Notes under the pieces: model-generated
Databases searched by the model: none
The model's input: only the letters and a program-made list of their open reading frames with translations
What the model was told of the DNA's origin: nothing
Part shown: piece by piece, positions 1 through 9,324 of the stretch
Layout of the letters: each line of letters opens with the position of its first letter
Position numbering within the stretch: position 1 is the stretch's first letter
From: Flavobacteriaceae bacterium EG-1
GTDB lineage: Bacteria > Bacteroidota > Bacteroidia > Flavobacteriales > Flavobacteriaceae
NCBI RefSeq assembly: GCF_009649685.1
Contig: NZ_WJPK01000002.1
Coordinates: 598,202-662,201, forward strand
Direction of reading: 5' to 3'
Length of the DNA stretch: 64,000 bases
Program-made: the position numbers and the translations under genes

Positions 1-2010
1 TCTTTTGAACTAAACCAAATTCAGAAAAGATTTTATCAAGATTTAAAGCTAAAACCTACATATGATAAAGTTCAATTGAATAGCCTTACCTCTAAAGCAA
101 CTATTGATGCAGGGCAGCAAAAAAACATCTATCTAAAAACTGCTTTTAAACGAGGCGACTATTACCTTTTAGGAATAGTTACTAGTAATAAAGAAAGGGT
201 TGCTCCTTTTTTTAATTCTTTCAAAATAAAAGAAGCTACTTACAAAAATAAATTTGTAAAAATACGAGATACTGCAATGCTTTTTAGCACTGTTTCAAAT
301 GTAAAGCCCCCAAAATTTGTTGAAAATTCTAACAACTATTATACGGGCGCCGAAAAACCAAAAGCATATAATTCTTTCAATAAAAAGTCTATTTATAAAA
401 ACAAGAACAATGAAGCTATTACAGTAGAATTAAATAAGGCACACGATTTTATGATGCTGCCTTCAATAGATTCATTATGGTCTATTCGCAAAAAAAATCA
501 TGCCTATAAAGAATTCATCATTTACAAAGAAAAAGATACCACCTATGGCGACGGCACACATGAACTACAATTAACATTAACCGATACGGCTAGCACTAGA
601 GGCATCCTAATAAAAAATGTAATTAAAAACGGACTTGCATATGAGTTAAAGGCACAGGTAGACACCCTTGAAAAACCAAGTAAATTCGTTGGTGAGTTTT
701 TCGATAATTTTAAACCTATTGATACCGTAATTGGCAAATCTATTTTTGAAGATAAAACTTCGGCCTTCTTTAAAGCACTAAGAGAAAATGATAGTATTCT
801 TATAGATGGTTACAACTTAATATCATTTAAGAATACAGCAGTAGATTCGTTAAAGTATTATATTGAAAAGTTCGATTTTAAGGACGACCAAAAATATATT
901 CAGTCTTTCCTTATTCAAAAACTAGGCAAACTAAATGACCCTAAAGGCATTGATTTCTTTAAAAGGTTCTATGCCAAATCTTATAATAATTCAGATGCAC
1001 AGACTAAAATTTTAAAGTCAGTAACTAAAAATGCTGATGCAAAATCGGTAAAATTATTGTTGGAATTATTGGCTCAAGACTTGCCTCTGACGTCTAACAG
1101 ACACGAGATAACTCAAATCTTTAGGCCCTACATGGATAGTTTACCAATGGCTAAAAAATTATACCCAGAATTATTAGACTATAGTGGCATTGAAGAATAT
1201 AAATCGCCTATTTTCTCTTTACTAGCGCGTTTGGTAGAAAAAGAAATTGTTAAACCCAAGAGTTATAAGAAATATCGAAAGCAAATATTAAATGACGCCA
1301 AAATCCAACTAAAACGGCAATTGAGCAGGTCTAGCAGTTACGGAAGTCCTACAGCAGCGTTTATTGAACCTAACAATACAAATAATGGCATATTAGAAGC
1401 TTATGCTGTTTTACTCTACCCGTTTATCAATGAAAAAGATATTACACAGTTTTACAACCGATTACTTTTAGTTAAGAATAATCGCATTAAAACAACTTAT
1501 TTATCGCTCTTAGCTAAAGATGAAGCACTATTTCCTGCTGGTATGTTGCAAGAAATTGCCGAAGATATCAACGGACGTTTATTCTTGTTCAATAAATTGA
1601 AAAAAATAAACAAATTGAAGCTTTTTCCATCGACCTTCAAAACAGAACAGGCTCTAGCAGAAGCTAGTGTTTATGAGTTTTCTCATTACAATAAAAAACA
1701 AGATTCTATAGTATTTGTTGACAAAAAACCATTGAGTTATAACGGCAAATCGTATACAGGTTATTTCTTTAAAACAAGAGATAACCAAGAATATGATAAA
1801 AACTTTACTATGAATCTGGTCGTCTTTGAAAATGGAAAACCGCTATCTACTAATCCATATTACAAGAATGCTGGAATGCGGATAGAAGACACTGAAACTG
1901 ACCAGGATGTAATTGATTTTGTTATTGAAGAATTTCAATTAAAAGACCGAAATAGAGCAGAAGTTTACAAGCCAAACGGATATGGTATTTACGGCCATTA
2001 TGGGTATTAA
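1..2010 (+). CDS. Unknown protein, 5' end cut by the window
   Basis: I do not recognise this protein. The frame is open from the first base of the window, so these 669 residues are the C-terminal part of a longer gene and the true start lies upstream; the internal TTG at 76 is not needed as a start. The visible part has no signal peptide or membrane segment. It is rich in Lys, Asn, Tyr and Ser. Roughly residues 285-440 look like successive amphipathic helices with Leu/Lys spacing, as in HEAT- or TPR-like solenoids (inference). The C-terminus is Tyr/Gly-rich. A promoter-like box for the next gene sits just after the stop. Function unknown; the reading frame itself is secure because it is long and uses codons like its neighbours. 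Confidence 0.85.
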   Translation, partial: SFELNQIQKRFYQDLKLKPTYDKVQLNSLTSKATIDAGQQKNIYLKTAFKRGDYYLLGIVTSNKERVAPFFNSFKIKEATYKNKFVKIRDTAMLFSTVSNVKPPKFVENSNNYYTGAEKPKAYNSFNKKSIYKNKNNEAITVELNKAHDFMMLPSIDSLWSIRKKNHAYKEFIIYKEKDTTYGDGTHELQLTLTDTASTRGILIKNVIKNGLAYELKAQVDTLEKPSKFVGEFFDNFKPIDTVIGKSIFEDKTSAFFKALRENDSILIDGYNLISFKNTAVDSLKYYIEKFDFKDDQKYIQSFLIQKLGKLNDPKGIDFFKRFYAKSYNNSDAQTKILKSVTKNADAKSVKLLLELLAQDLPLTSNRHEITQIFRPYMDSLPMAKKLYPELLDYSGIEEYKSPIFSLLARLVEKEIVKPKSYKKYRKQILNDAKIQLKRQLSRSSSYGSPTAAFIEPNNTNNGILEAYAVLLYPFINEKDITQFYNRLLLVKNNRIKTTYLSLLAKDEALFPAGMLQEIAEDINGRLFLFNKLKKINKLKLFPSTFKTEQALAEASVYEFSHYNKKQDSIVFVDKKPLSYNGKSYTGYFFKTRDNQEYDKNFTMNLVVFENGKPLSTNPYYKNAGMRIEDTETDQDVIDFVIEEFQLKDRNRAEVYKPNGYGIYGHYGY

Positions 2011-2014
2011 TTGT

Positions 2015-2022
2015 TATTTTTG
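2015..2022 (+). promoter_or_regulatory. Bacteroidota -7 box (TATTTTTG)
   Basis: Exact match to TAnnTTTG, 18 bp before the ATG of the DUF1460 gene. No clear TTG -33 element is seen about 20 bp upstream, so this is a candidate only. Confidence 0.4.
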
Positions 2023-2039
2023 AATAACATATTTCCATT

Positions 2040-2882
2040 ATGAATTATAAAATATTATTATTCTTATTATACACTTTTCCGGTGTTAGCTTACACCCAGC
2101 AAATAACGTGCACTCCAGCAGACAAACAGGCTTTTGAAAATAAAACTATTGAGATTGACGGTTTGTTAGAAAACAATTTCGGTAAAACTTTAGTTGCGAT
2201 TGGAAAGACTTTTAAAGGTATACCATATGTGGCTAAAACCTTAGAAGTTGGTGAGACCGAATCGCTAGTTGTAAACTTACACGGACTCGATTGTACCACT
2301 TTTGTTGAAAATGTACTTGCCTTTGGTTTGCTTTTAAAAGAAGGAAAATCTGATTTTAATTCATTCACCAAACACCTTGAAACCATTCGGTATAAAAATG
2401 GAAATCTTAATGGTTACGGCTCTCGATTGCATTATTTTTCAGAATGGATAGCCAACAACGAAGAAAAAGATTTGGTTAAAAATGTTACCAATGAATTAGG
2501 TGGTGTTCCAATAGAAAAGGAAATTAATTTTATGGGCACCCATCGTGAACTTTATCCATTTCTAAAAGATGAATCTAACTACGAGAAGATTTTAATAACC
2601 GAAAAAGAGTTAGCAAAAGAAACCTTTTGTTATTTACCACAAGACCAAATTGAAACCAATGAACATTTGATTAAATCGGGAGATATTATAGCGTTGGCAA
2701 CTTCCATTAACGGATTAGATGTTACGCATACTGGTATCGCCACTCTAGAAAAAGATGGGCGAATTCATTTATTACATGCCTCTACTGGTTCAATGGAAGT
2801 TGAAGTTTCTAAACTTCCGTTAGCAGATTATTTAAAAGGTATTAAAAAGAATATTGGAATCTTGGTTGCGCGACCGAATTAA
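2040..2882 (+). CDS. DUF1460 N-acetylmuramoyl-L-alanine amidase-like protein
   Basis: A 280-residue secreted protein with a signal peptide (residues 1 to about 19, hydrophobic core LLFLLYTFPVLAY). It matches the DUF1460 family, which has an NlpC/P60-like papain fold and is thought to cleave peptidoglycan stem peptides. The catalytic Cys is probably C85 in GLDCTTFVEN, and H230 (VTHTG) and H246 (LLHAST) are candidates for the other catalytic residues. Length is normal for the family. It starts at an ATG preceded by a -7 box and ends 4 bp before the convergent ThuA-like gene. Expected location is the periplasm, with a cell-wall turnover role. The family assignment is good; the exact bond cleaved is not known from sequence. 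Confidence 0.85.
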   Translation: MNYKILLFLLYTFPVLAYTQQITCTPADKQAFENKTIEIDGLLENNFGKTLVAIGKTFKGIPYVAKTLEVGETESLVVNLHGLDCTTFVENVLAFGLLLKEGKSDFNSFTKHLETIRYKNGNLNGYGSRLHYFSEWIANNEEKDLVKNVTNELGGVPIEKEINFMGTHRELYPFLKDESNYEKILITEKELAKETFCYLPQDQIETNEHLIKSGDIIALATSINGLDVTHTGIATLEKDGRIHLLHASTGSMEVEVSKLPLADYLKGIKKNIGILVARPN

Positions 2883-2885
2883 TAC

Positions 2886-3680
2886 TTAACGCCCTAAACA
2901 GTATTCTATCCCACCCAATAAATGCGCTTTAAAATCCGACAAGTCGTAAACTTCTTCGTTATGACCAATACCTGTATAAAACGAACGACCACCATCAAAT
3001 TCTTGATACCAAGAAATGGGGTGATTTTCACCATTAGCTCCTCCAGAATAGGTAGCTTCATCTAAGTTCAACAACACATTTATATTTGGATTAATATCTT
3101 TAAAATCATACCATTCGTCAGTTAATTGCCATGTAGCACTTAAATGATTTGTTGCTTTATGCGTATTATTAACTACATCTATAGTTGCCTGTTGTACTGC
3201 CGGATGACTTAAAAAATACCCCCCTACCAATTTACCATACCAAGACCAATTGTACTCAGTATCACACGCCGAATGAACGCCCATAAAGTTGCCACCCGAT
3301 TGAATAAAATTTTCAAAAACTACTTGTTGCGCATCGTTTAAGATATCTCCAGAGGTGTTTAAAAAAATAACAAGGTTATACTTTAATAAATTTTCAGAAG
3401 TAAATAATGCACTGTCATCTGTAAATTCCAATAAAAAATTATTAGATAAGGCTAATGTTCTAAGTGTTTCTATTCCTTTTTCTATAGAAGTGTGTTTATA
3501 ACCTTCTGTTTTATAAAAAACTAAAACAGAATCTTCAGAAAGCTCATCTGAATTTATTCTTTCGAGAACAGCCTTCTCCTGGTTGGCTTCAACACCATCT
3601 ATTAATTCATTGTCTTTTTGACAACTAATTACATTTAATAATACACTAAGAAATATCAATAACAATTTACGGGGGAACAT
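2886..3680 (-). CDS. ThuA-like domain lipoprotein
   Basis: A 264-residue lipoprotein. I take the start at 3680 (MFPRKLLLIFL..) because it gives a short basic n-region, a hydrophobic core and a lipobox ending VISC; the longer frame from 3722 adds 14 residues with no signal logic. The body matches ThuA-like (trehalose-utilisation, class-I glutamine-amidotransferase-like) proteins: VLVFYKTEGYKH near the N-terminus, FMGVHSACD in the middle, and YNWSWYGKLVGGYFLSHP. Such proteins often sit in sugar or glycoside catabolic loci in Bacteroidota, but their reaction is unproven. A second secreted ThuA protein is encoded at 44750. It is convergent with the DUF1460 gene and lies downstream of the AraC regulator on the same strand. 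Confidence 0.8.
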   Translation of the reverse strand: MFPRKLLLIFLSVLLNVISCQKDNELIDGVEANQEKAVLERINSDELSEDSVLVFYKTEGYKHTSIEKGIETLRTLALSNNFLLEFTDDSALFTSENLLKYNLVIFLNTSGDILNDAQQVVFENFIQSGGNFMGVHSACDTEYNWSWYGKLVGGYFLSHPAVQQATIDVVNNTHKATNHLSATWQLTDEWYDFKDINPNINVLLNLDEATYSGGANGENHPISWYQEFDGGRSFYTGIGHNEEVYDLSDFKAHLLGGIEYCLGR

Positions 3681-3753
3681 AATTTTACTTTTACTGTTGC
3701 AAAAATATACCTTACAGATCAATAAAGCCTATTTAATGCGTGTCAAGTTTATG

Positions 3754-4656
3754 TTAGTTAGAAGACATAACATACTTTTTGGGTGTAGTCCCATATTTCT
3801 TCTTGAATGCAGAAATAAAATGACTAGCAGTACTATATCCAACTCGCAGACCCACCTCATTTACATTGTGCTGACCAGTTTCAAGCATTTTACGAGCAAA
3901 TTCCATTTTGTAATCGAATAGAAAACTATAAACAGAATCGCCATAAATCTGTTTAAACCCTTCTTTTAATTTTTTAAGACTTAGCCCTATTTCTTCTGAT
4001 AGTTCAGCCAGTGTAGGAGGCTCAGCCATTCTAGAAATCATAATTTCTTTTGCCTGCCGGATGCGACGTACATTATCTTCATCCACCAAAAAAGGACATT
4101 GCTCAATATCTGCATCATCACTTTTATTAAAATACAAAGCTATAAGCTCATACACCTTGCCCTTTATATATAACTTCTTTATAGATGGATGTAAATTGTA
4201 GTTAATTAATTGGCTTAGTATAACAGCAATTGCAGGTGAAACTTGTTCTTGAGAATAATATTTTTTCTCTTTATTATCTGCACTCAAAAATGGAATATAA
4301 TTGGCTTCAGATGAAAATAAAGAATGAAATTTTCGAATCGTCATAACAATTGATACCAACCAAGAATTTGCATTTAATTCCAAATTTAATGGTAAATCTA
4401 CCTGAGTATTATACAATAAAAGTGAATTTTCCTCTGATACTTCTAATGCGTATCTACCATCATTGAAAATAAACTTAGCACTACCTTTTAAACAAAAATG
4501 AAATTGAATGAAAGAGCTATCTATATCACGTGTAACCTTCTGAATACTAGACTCGTCGTTCTGTAATTTTAAAACAAAAAAGCCATCATCAATTAATACT
4601 TCTTGAAAAGAACCTTGAGCGATGTTTTTTACCTCGAGCAGACCTTTATTCTTCAT
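3754..4656 (-). CDS. AraC-family transcriptional regulator next to hemA
   Basis: A 300-residue protein with an unclassified N-terminal sensing half (about 1-190, cupin-like AraC ligand domain by position) and a C-terminal AraC/XylS DNA-binding domain (about 200-300). The two helix-turn-helix units are visible as PTLAELSEEIGLSLKKLKEGF and NEVGLRVGYSTASHFISAFKKKYGTTPKKY. It is transcribed away from hemA, and the intergenic region carries two perfect inverted repeats. By position it is a likely regulator of itself and of the heme operon (inference). The ligand is unknown. Confidence 0.9.
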   Translation of the reverse strand: MKNKGLLEVKNIAQGSFQEVLIDDGFFVLKLQNDESSIQKVTRDIDSSFIQFHFCLKGSAKFIFNDGRYALEVSEENSLLLYNTQVDLPLNLELNANSWLVSIVMTIRKFHSLFSSEANYIPFLSADNKEKKYYSQEQVSPAIAVILSQLINYNLHPSIKKLYIKGKVYELIALYFNKSDDADIEQCPFLVDEDNVRRIRQAKEIMISRMAEPPTLAELSEEIGLSLKKLKEGFKQIYGDSVYSFLFDYKMEFARKMLETGQHNVNEVGLRVGYSTASHFISAFKKKYGTTPKKYVMSSN

Positions 4657-4663
4657 CTTATTT

Positions 4664-4682
4664 ATTTAGAAACGTTCTAAAT
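4664..4682. promoter_or_regulatory. Inverted repeat in the araC-hemA intergenic region
   Basis: A perfect 8-bp inverted repeat, ATTTAGAA-ACG-TTCTAAAT, starting 8 bp upstream of the regulator's start codon. It is a plausible operator for autoregulation. It is not a terminator, having no T-tract and lying between divergent genes. Confidence 0.4.
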
Positions 4683-4697
4683 AGGTGTATCCTAAAA

Positions 4698-4713
4698 CGT
4701 AGTATTTACTACG
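4698..4713. promoter_or_regulatory. Second inverted repeat in the araC-hemA intergenic region
   Basis: A perfect 7-bp inverted repeat, CGTAGTA-TT-TACTACG, 15 bp from the first. A partial echo, CGTATTTAC, occurs at about 4730-4738. Placed between divergent promoters, it is a second candidate operator. Confidence 0.4.
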
Positions 4714-4814
4714 AAAATACTGGATTTCAACGTATTTACATTCAATTATATCTAAAAATACTCATTTCGACACTTATTGTTCCTCTAGCGTTACTTTTAA
4801 TAGATGAATGCCAT

Positions 4815-4822
4815 TATTTTTG
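4815..4822 (+). promoter_or_regulatory. Candidate hemA -7 box (TATTTTTG)
   Basis: Exact TAnnTTTG match whose predicted start site (about 4829) falls downstream of the ATG at 4808 and 12 bp before the ATG at 4841. It therefore argues for the inner start of hemA. No good TTG -33 element is present at the ideal distance, consistent with an activator-dependent promoter. Confidence 0.4.
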
Positions 4823-4840
4823 CTTCCGTTTCACACTCAC

Positions 4841-6112
4841 ATGAAAGGTTACCACTTATCAAAACATAGCTCATTCTACACCATTGGTCTAAACTACAAA
4901 AAGGCCGATGCAGTAATTCGTGGTAAATTTAGTTTAAATGATGCTGCAACTAATAATCTGTTAATACAGGCAAAAGAGATTGGATTAGATGGCATCTTGG
5001 CCACCTCAACCTGTAACCGCACCGAATTACATGGTTTTGCGCAACATCCTTTTCAATTAATAAAATTGCTTTGTGATAACACCAAAGGTTCTGTTGAAGA
5101 ATTTCAAGAAGTTGCCTATGTTTATAAAAACAATGAAGCTATTAGCCATCTTTTTAAAGTTGGCACTGGTCTTGACAGTCAAATTTTAGGTGATTTTGAA
5201 ATTATTAGTCAATTGCGATCTAGCTTTAATAGATCAAAAAAACACGGACTAGCCAATCCGTTTATAGAACGTCTTTGTAATTCTGTCATCCAAGCAAGCA
5301 AACGCATTAAGAATGAAACCGAAATATCATCGGGCGCTACCTCTGTTGCATTTGCATCTGTACAATATATTCTTAAAAATATTCCTGATATTTCGAAGAA
5401 AAACATTTTGTTATTTGGTACTGGAAAAATTGGAAGAAATACCTGTGAAAACTTAATAAAACATACGAGGAATAATCATATTACGCTAATCAACAGAACC
5501 AAAGATAAGGCAGAAAAAATTGCTGGTAAATTTAATTTGGTAGTAAGAGATTATGGAGACCTTCAAACTGAAATACGTAATTCCGATGTTTTAATAGTTG
5601 CTACTGGCGCACAATTACCAACCATCTCAAAAGAATTAATATACAACAAAAAACCACTTCTAATATTAGATCTTTCTATTCCAAAAAACGTCTCCGATGA
5701 TGTATCCGAATTAGAAAACATAACCCTTATACACTTAGATCATCTTTCGCAAATGACAGATGAGACATTAGAACGAAGAAAGCTTTTTGTACCGCATGCC
5801 GAGTCAATTATAAGTGAAGTTAAAGGTGAATTCAGCCAATGGTTAGAAACCCGCAAGTTTGCACCGGTAATTAAAGCCTTAAAACAAAAGCTTAATACGA
5901 TGAAAGATGAGGAGCTTGATTATCAATCTAAAAAAAGAATTGATTTTGACGCCCAACAAGCTGATGTTATTTCAGGTCGTATTATTCAAAAAATCACCAA
6001 ACAATTTGCAAACCATCTTAAGGGTGATGATGTTGATTCCGACACTAGCTTAGAACTTATTCAAAAAGTATTTCAACTAGAACTAGATTCTGTTACTACA
6101 GCAAATGAGTAA
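4841..6112 (+). CDS. hemA: Glutamyl-tRNA reductase
   Basis: NADPH-dependent reduction of glutamyl-tRNA(Glu) to glutamate-1-semialdehyde, first committed step of C5 heme synthesis in the cytosol. With the start at 4841 the protein has 423 residues and begins MKGYHLSKHSSFYTIGLNYKKA. The ATG at 4808 would add 11 hydrophobic residues atypical of the family and precede the likely promoter. Visible features: catalytic Cys58 in TSTCNRTELHG, the tRNA/active-site region FKVGTGLDSQILGDFEI, a Rossmann motif LLFGTGKIGRNT, and a C-terminal helical dimerisation domain. It overlaps hemCD by 8 bp, so the two are translationally linked. First gene of the heme operon, divergent from the AraC regulator. Confidence 0.95.
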   Translation: MKGYHLSKHSSFYTIGLNYKKADAVIRGKFSLNDAATNNLLIQAKEIGLDGILATSTCNRTELHGFAQHPFQLIKLLCDNTKGSVEEFQEVAYVYKNNEAISHLFKVGTGLDSQILGDFEIISQLRSSFNRSKKHGLANPFIERLCNSVIQASKRIKNETEISSGATSVAFASVQYILKNIPDISKKNILLFGTGKIGRNTCENLIKHTRNNHITLINRTKDKAEKIAGKFNLVVRDYGDLQTEIRNSDVLIVATGAQLPTISKELIYNKKPLLILDLSIPKNVSDDVSELENITLIHLDHLSQMTDETLERRKLFVPHAESIISEVKGEFSQWLETRKFAPVIKALKQKLNTMKDEELDYQSKKRIDFDAQQADVISGRIIQKITKQFANHLKGDDVDSDTSLELIQKVFQLELDSVTTANE

Positions 6113-7700
6113 AACCATACGCATTGGCACTCGCGATAGCGAACTAGCCTTATGGCAAGCAAACACCGTAAAAAATAAATTAAACAAACTTGGATACGAA
6201 ACCGAAATAATTCCGGTAAAATCTACAGGCGATTTAATTCTCGACAAACCACTTCACGAATTAGGTATTACAGGTGTTTTCACCAAAACCTTAGATGTTG
6301 CTATGCTTAATGGTGATATAGATATTGCGGTACATTCCATGAAAGATGTTCCCACTGTTTTACCAGAAGGAATAGTACAGGCTGCGGTTCTAGAAAGAGG
6401 AAATCATTTTGATATCCTTGTTTTTAAAAACAACGAAGAATTTTTAGGACATCGAGATGCAGTTATAGCCACCGGAAGTCTGCGCAGAAGAGCACAATGG
6501 CTTAATAGATATCCAACGCATTCGCTAGTAGACTTGCGCGGCAACGTAAATTCTCGTATGCAAAAACTAACTGACAACGATTGGAACGGTGCAATTTTTG
6601 CAGCAGCAGGGTTAGAACGTATAGGATTAGAACCAGAGAATACCATTGGACTTAGTTGGATGCTACCTGCACCCGCACAAGGGACGGTTATGGTTGTTGC
6701 TATGCACGATGATGAATATGTACTTACTGCTTGTGCTGCATTAAATCATGAGCCCACTGAAATTTGCACAAAATTAGAGCGCGACTTTTTAAATAAATTA
6801 GAAGGAGGCTGTACCGCACCTATTGGTGCTTTAGCAAAAATATCCGAAACTGATGAAATTACCTTAAAAGGTGTATTGTTGAGTATTGATGGCGGTAAAA
6901 AACTTGAAGCAGAACTGAGTGCGCCATTAGGTAAGCATGAAAACCTTGGTGTAGATTGTGCGAACAGTATTTTAAGCAGAGGCGGAAAACGCATAATGAG
7001 TGAAATGCAAAAGGCTGGCCTAAAAAATGATGGGCAAAAAGCAAGCATTTTTTCAACAAAAAAATTAACGCACGACCAGTTGAGTAGGGTTAATGACCGT
7101 TTACAAATAGATTCTGAAGATTTTATAAAAATTAGCCCGAATCGTATTTCTGCGGCTACCCTAAAACAAGAATATAAAAATGTGGTCATCACCAGTCAAA
7201 ACGCGGTTGATGCCTTATTAAAAAACATTTCCGCTGATGAATTACAATTTAAAAACATCTATTGTGTAGGGCGAAAAACAAAGCGGTTAATAGAAAAACG
7301 TGTTGGCCCCGTAAAGCACAGCGAAAGGAATGCAAGAAAATTAGCGGCATATTTAGTAGATTTTATTGATGGTATTGAAGTAACCTATTTCTGTAGTAAC
7401 ATTAGAAGGGATGAGTTATCGGAAGTATTAACCGAAAATAATATTCAAGTAAATGAGCTCATAATTTATGATACTAAATATGTTGCCCAAGTACTCAACG
7501 AAAATATTAAAGCCGTTTTATTCTGTAGTCCTTCAGCCGTTGTAAGTTATTTAACTATGAATGAAGTTAACAAAATAGCTTATTGTATTGGAGAAACAAC
7601 TGCAACCGAGGCTCGAAAAAGCTTTAAAGACGTTAGGGTAGCTAAAATACCAACTGTCGAAAGTTTAATAGACCTTGTAAATGAAGATTCCATTGGCTAA
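6105..7700 (+). CDS. hemCD: Fused porphobilinogen deaminase / uroporphyrinogen-III synthase
   Basis: A 531-residue bifunctional protein. Residues 1 to about 305 are HemC (four porphobilinogen to hydroxymethylbilane): [20 protein letters not shown] (77-83), the arginine cluster TGSLRRRAQ (123-131), and C236 in [10 protein letters not shown], which carries the dipyrromethane cofactor. Residues of about 315-531 are HemD (ring closure to uroporphyrinogen III): [11 protein letters not shown], the segment [23 protein letters not shown] and [11 protein letters not shown]. HemD is always weakly conserved, so its activity is inferred from fold and position. The fusion would channel the unstable hydroxymethylbilane. 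It starts inside hemA (8-bp overlap) and is followed by hemE after 23 bp. Confidence 0.93.
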   Translation: MSKTIRIGTRDSELALWQANTVKNKLNKLGYETEIIPVKSTGDLILDKPLHELGITGVFTKTLDVAMLNGDIDIAVHSMKDVPTVLPEGIVQAAVLERGNHFDILVFKNNEEFLGHRDAVIATGSLRRRAQWLNRYPTHSLVDLRGNVNSRMQKLTDNDWNGAIFAAAGLERIGLEPENTIGLSWMLPAPAQGTVMVVAMHDDEYVLTACAALNHEPTEICTKLERDFLNKLEGGCTAPIGALAKISETDEITLKGVLLSIDGGKKLEAELSAPLGKHENLGVDCANSILSRGGKRIMSEMQKAGLKNDGQKASIFSTKKLTHDQLSRVNDRLQIDSEDFIKISPNRISAATLKQEYKNVVITSQNAVDALLKNISADELQFKNIYCVGRKTKRLIEKRVGPVKHSERNARKLAAYLVDFIDGIEVTYFCSNIRRDELSEVLTENNIQVNELIIYDTKYVAQVLNENIKAVLFCSPSAVVSYLTMNEVNKIAYCIGETTATEARKSFKDVRVAKIPTVESLIDLVNEDSIG

Positions 7701-7723
7701 CAGCTAAAAGCACCGTAAACGAT

Positions 7724-8755
7724 ATGATAAAAAACGATTTATTTCTTAGAGCATTAAAAGGAGAATCAGTTGTAAGACCTCCAGTTTGGATGATGCGACA
7801 AGCGGGCCGTTATCTTCCAGAGTTTATGGAAATCAAAGCGAAATACGATTTCTTTACAAGATGCCAAACTCCAGAATTAGCATCAGAAATTACAGTACAA
7901 CCTATTCGTAGATACGGTATGGATGCTGCTATATTATTTTCTGATATTTTGGTTATTCCGCAAGCGATGGATATTGAGGTAGAAATGAAACCTAATTTCG
8001 GACCATACCTACCCAACCCTATTCGAACTCAAAAAGACGTCGAAAATACTATAGTACCAGACGTAAATGATTCGTTAGATTATGTAATGCAAGCGATAAA
8101 GGCTACCAAAGAAAAATTGAACAATGAAGTACCGCTTATTGGTTTTGCAGGCTCTCCATGGACTATTCTTTGTTATTGCGTACAAGGACAAGGCAGTAAG
8201 ACTTTTGACAAGGCTAAGGAATTTTGTTTTACACAACCTAATGCTGCACACCAGTTACTACAGAAAATTACCGATACTACTATTGCTTACTTAAAAGCTA
8301 AAGTGAAAGCCGGAGTTAACGCTGTACAAATTTTTGATTCATGGGGTGGAATGCTTTCTCCAATTGATTATCAAGAGTTTTCTTGGCAATATATTCAACA
8401 AATTATTAATGCTCTTAAAGATGAAGCTCCAGTAATCGTTTTTGGTAAAGGATGTTGGTTTGCGTTAGGTGATATGGCAAAATCGGGTGCTTCAGCATTA
8501 GGGGTTGATTGGACATGCTCCGCAAGAAATGCCAGATATCTTACAGGAGGAAACATCACCCTACAAGGAAATTTTGACCCCGCTAGATTACTTTCTCCAC
8601 CAGCGGATATTAAAAAAATGGTTACCCAAATGATTCATGAATTTGGAAAAGACAAGTACATTGTTAATTTAGGACATGGTATTTTACCTAACATTCCGGT
8701 TGAAAACGCGAAAGCATTTATAGATGCTGTAAAAGAGTATAAGCCCTTAACATAA
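7724..8755 (+). CDS. hemE: Uroporphyrinogen decarboxylase
   Basis: Decarboxylates the four acetate side chains of uroporphyrinogen III to give coproporphyrinogen III. The 343 residues are the normal length. Diagnostic motifs are present: [15 protein letters not shown] (20-34, with substrate-binding R25 and R29), [12 protein letters not shown] containing the key Asp, [12 protein letters not shown], and the C-terminal [18 protein letters not shown]. It lies 23 bp after hemCD on the same strand and clearly belongs to the heme operon. Confidence 0.96.
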   Translation: MIKNDLFLRALKGESVVRPPVWMMRQAGRYLPEFMEIKAKYDFFTRCQTPELASEITVQPIRRYGMDAAILFSDILVIPQAMDIEVEMKPNFGPYLPNPIRTQKDVENTIVPDVNDSLDYVMQAIKATKEKLNNEVPLIGFAGSPWTILCYCVQGQGSKTFDKAKEFCFTQPNAAHQLLQKITDTTIAYLKAKVKAGVNAVQIFDSWGGMLSPIDYQEFSWQYIQQIINALKDEAPVIVFGKGCWFALGDMAKSGASALGVDWTCSARNARYLTGGNITLQGNFDPARLLSPPADIKKMVTQMIHEFGKDKYIVNLGHGILPNIPVENAKAFIDAVKEYKPLT

Positions 8756-8790
8756 TTATAAAAATACTGTTTGGTATAAAATAAAATAAA

Positions 8791-9324
8791 GTGATTGTTC
8801 AATTTCAAGAGTACGGAATAGATAGCATACACGAAAAATACGCCTGGCGTATTTGTGATTTGATGGTAACAAACGCTGAACGTTTCAAACGGTACTTTCC
8901 GAATACTTTAGAACAAAATCGTACACCAGATTTATCGAAATATTTTGTTCAGAAAAAGCTTAAACAGTTCAACAAAAAAGAGGAATTTCTCTTTGTGTTG
9001 AAAGAAAAAAAAGATCGTAAAATCATTGGTTTAGTCTATATCAAAAAAATTGATTGGACCACTAAACAAGCAGAAATCGCGTATTGTATCGACTATCAAT
9101 ACCAAGGCAAAGGCATCACCTCTGAAGCAGTGAAATATCTTTCTAATTTTGCTTTAAATAATCTTGGACTCTTATCGCTTCAAATAATCGTGCATGAATC
9201 CAATTTAGCCAGTATAAAAGTGGCTGAAAAATGTGGGTATATTTGGTCTAAAAAATTACCTGAAGAACATACGCCACCCAATGAAAAACCATTGGATATG
9301 GAACTTTATGAATTATATAAATGA
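8791..9324 (+). CDS. GNAT acetyltransferase, RimJ/RimL type
   Basis: A 177-residue GNAT-fold N-acetyltransferase of the RimJ/RimL type. The acetyl-CoA region is visible as IDYQYQGKGITSEAVKYL (R/Q-x-x-G-x-G/A-like), followed by NLASIKVAEKCGY, typical of the last GNAT helix. It starts with GTG, as no in-frame ATG exists before residue 25. The stop overlaps the hemF start by 4 bp (ATGA), so it is translationally coupled to a heme gene. The substrate cannot be inferred; ribosomal-protein or antibiotic N-termini are options for the family. Confidence 0.85.
   Translation: MIVQFQEYGIDSIHEKYAWRICDLMVTNAERFKRYFPNTLEQNRTPDLSKYFVQKKLKQFNKKEEFLFVLKEKKDRKIIGLVYIKKIDWTTKQAEIAYCIDYQYQGKGITSEAVKYLSNFALNNLGLLSLQIIVHESNLASIKVAEKCGYIWSKKLPEEHTPPNEKPLDMELYELYK

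Noticed and set aside
76-2010. TTG at 76 as the start of the first gene
   Set aside because: The frame is open to the window edge, so the gene simply continues upstream.
6404-7192. Minus-strand reading frames inside hemCD
   Set aside because: They are antisense shadows of a well-supported gene with clear motifs.
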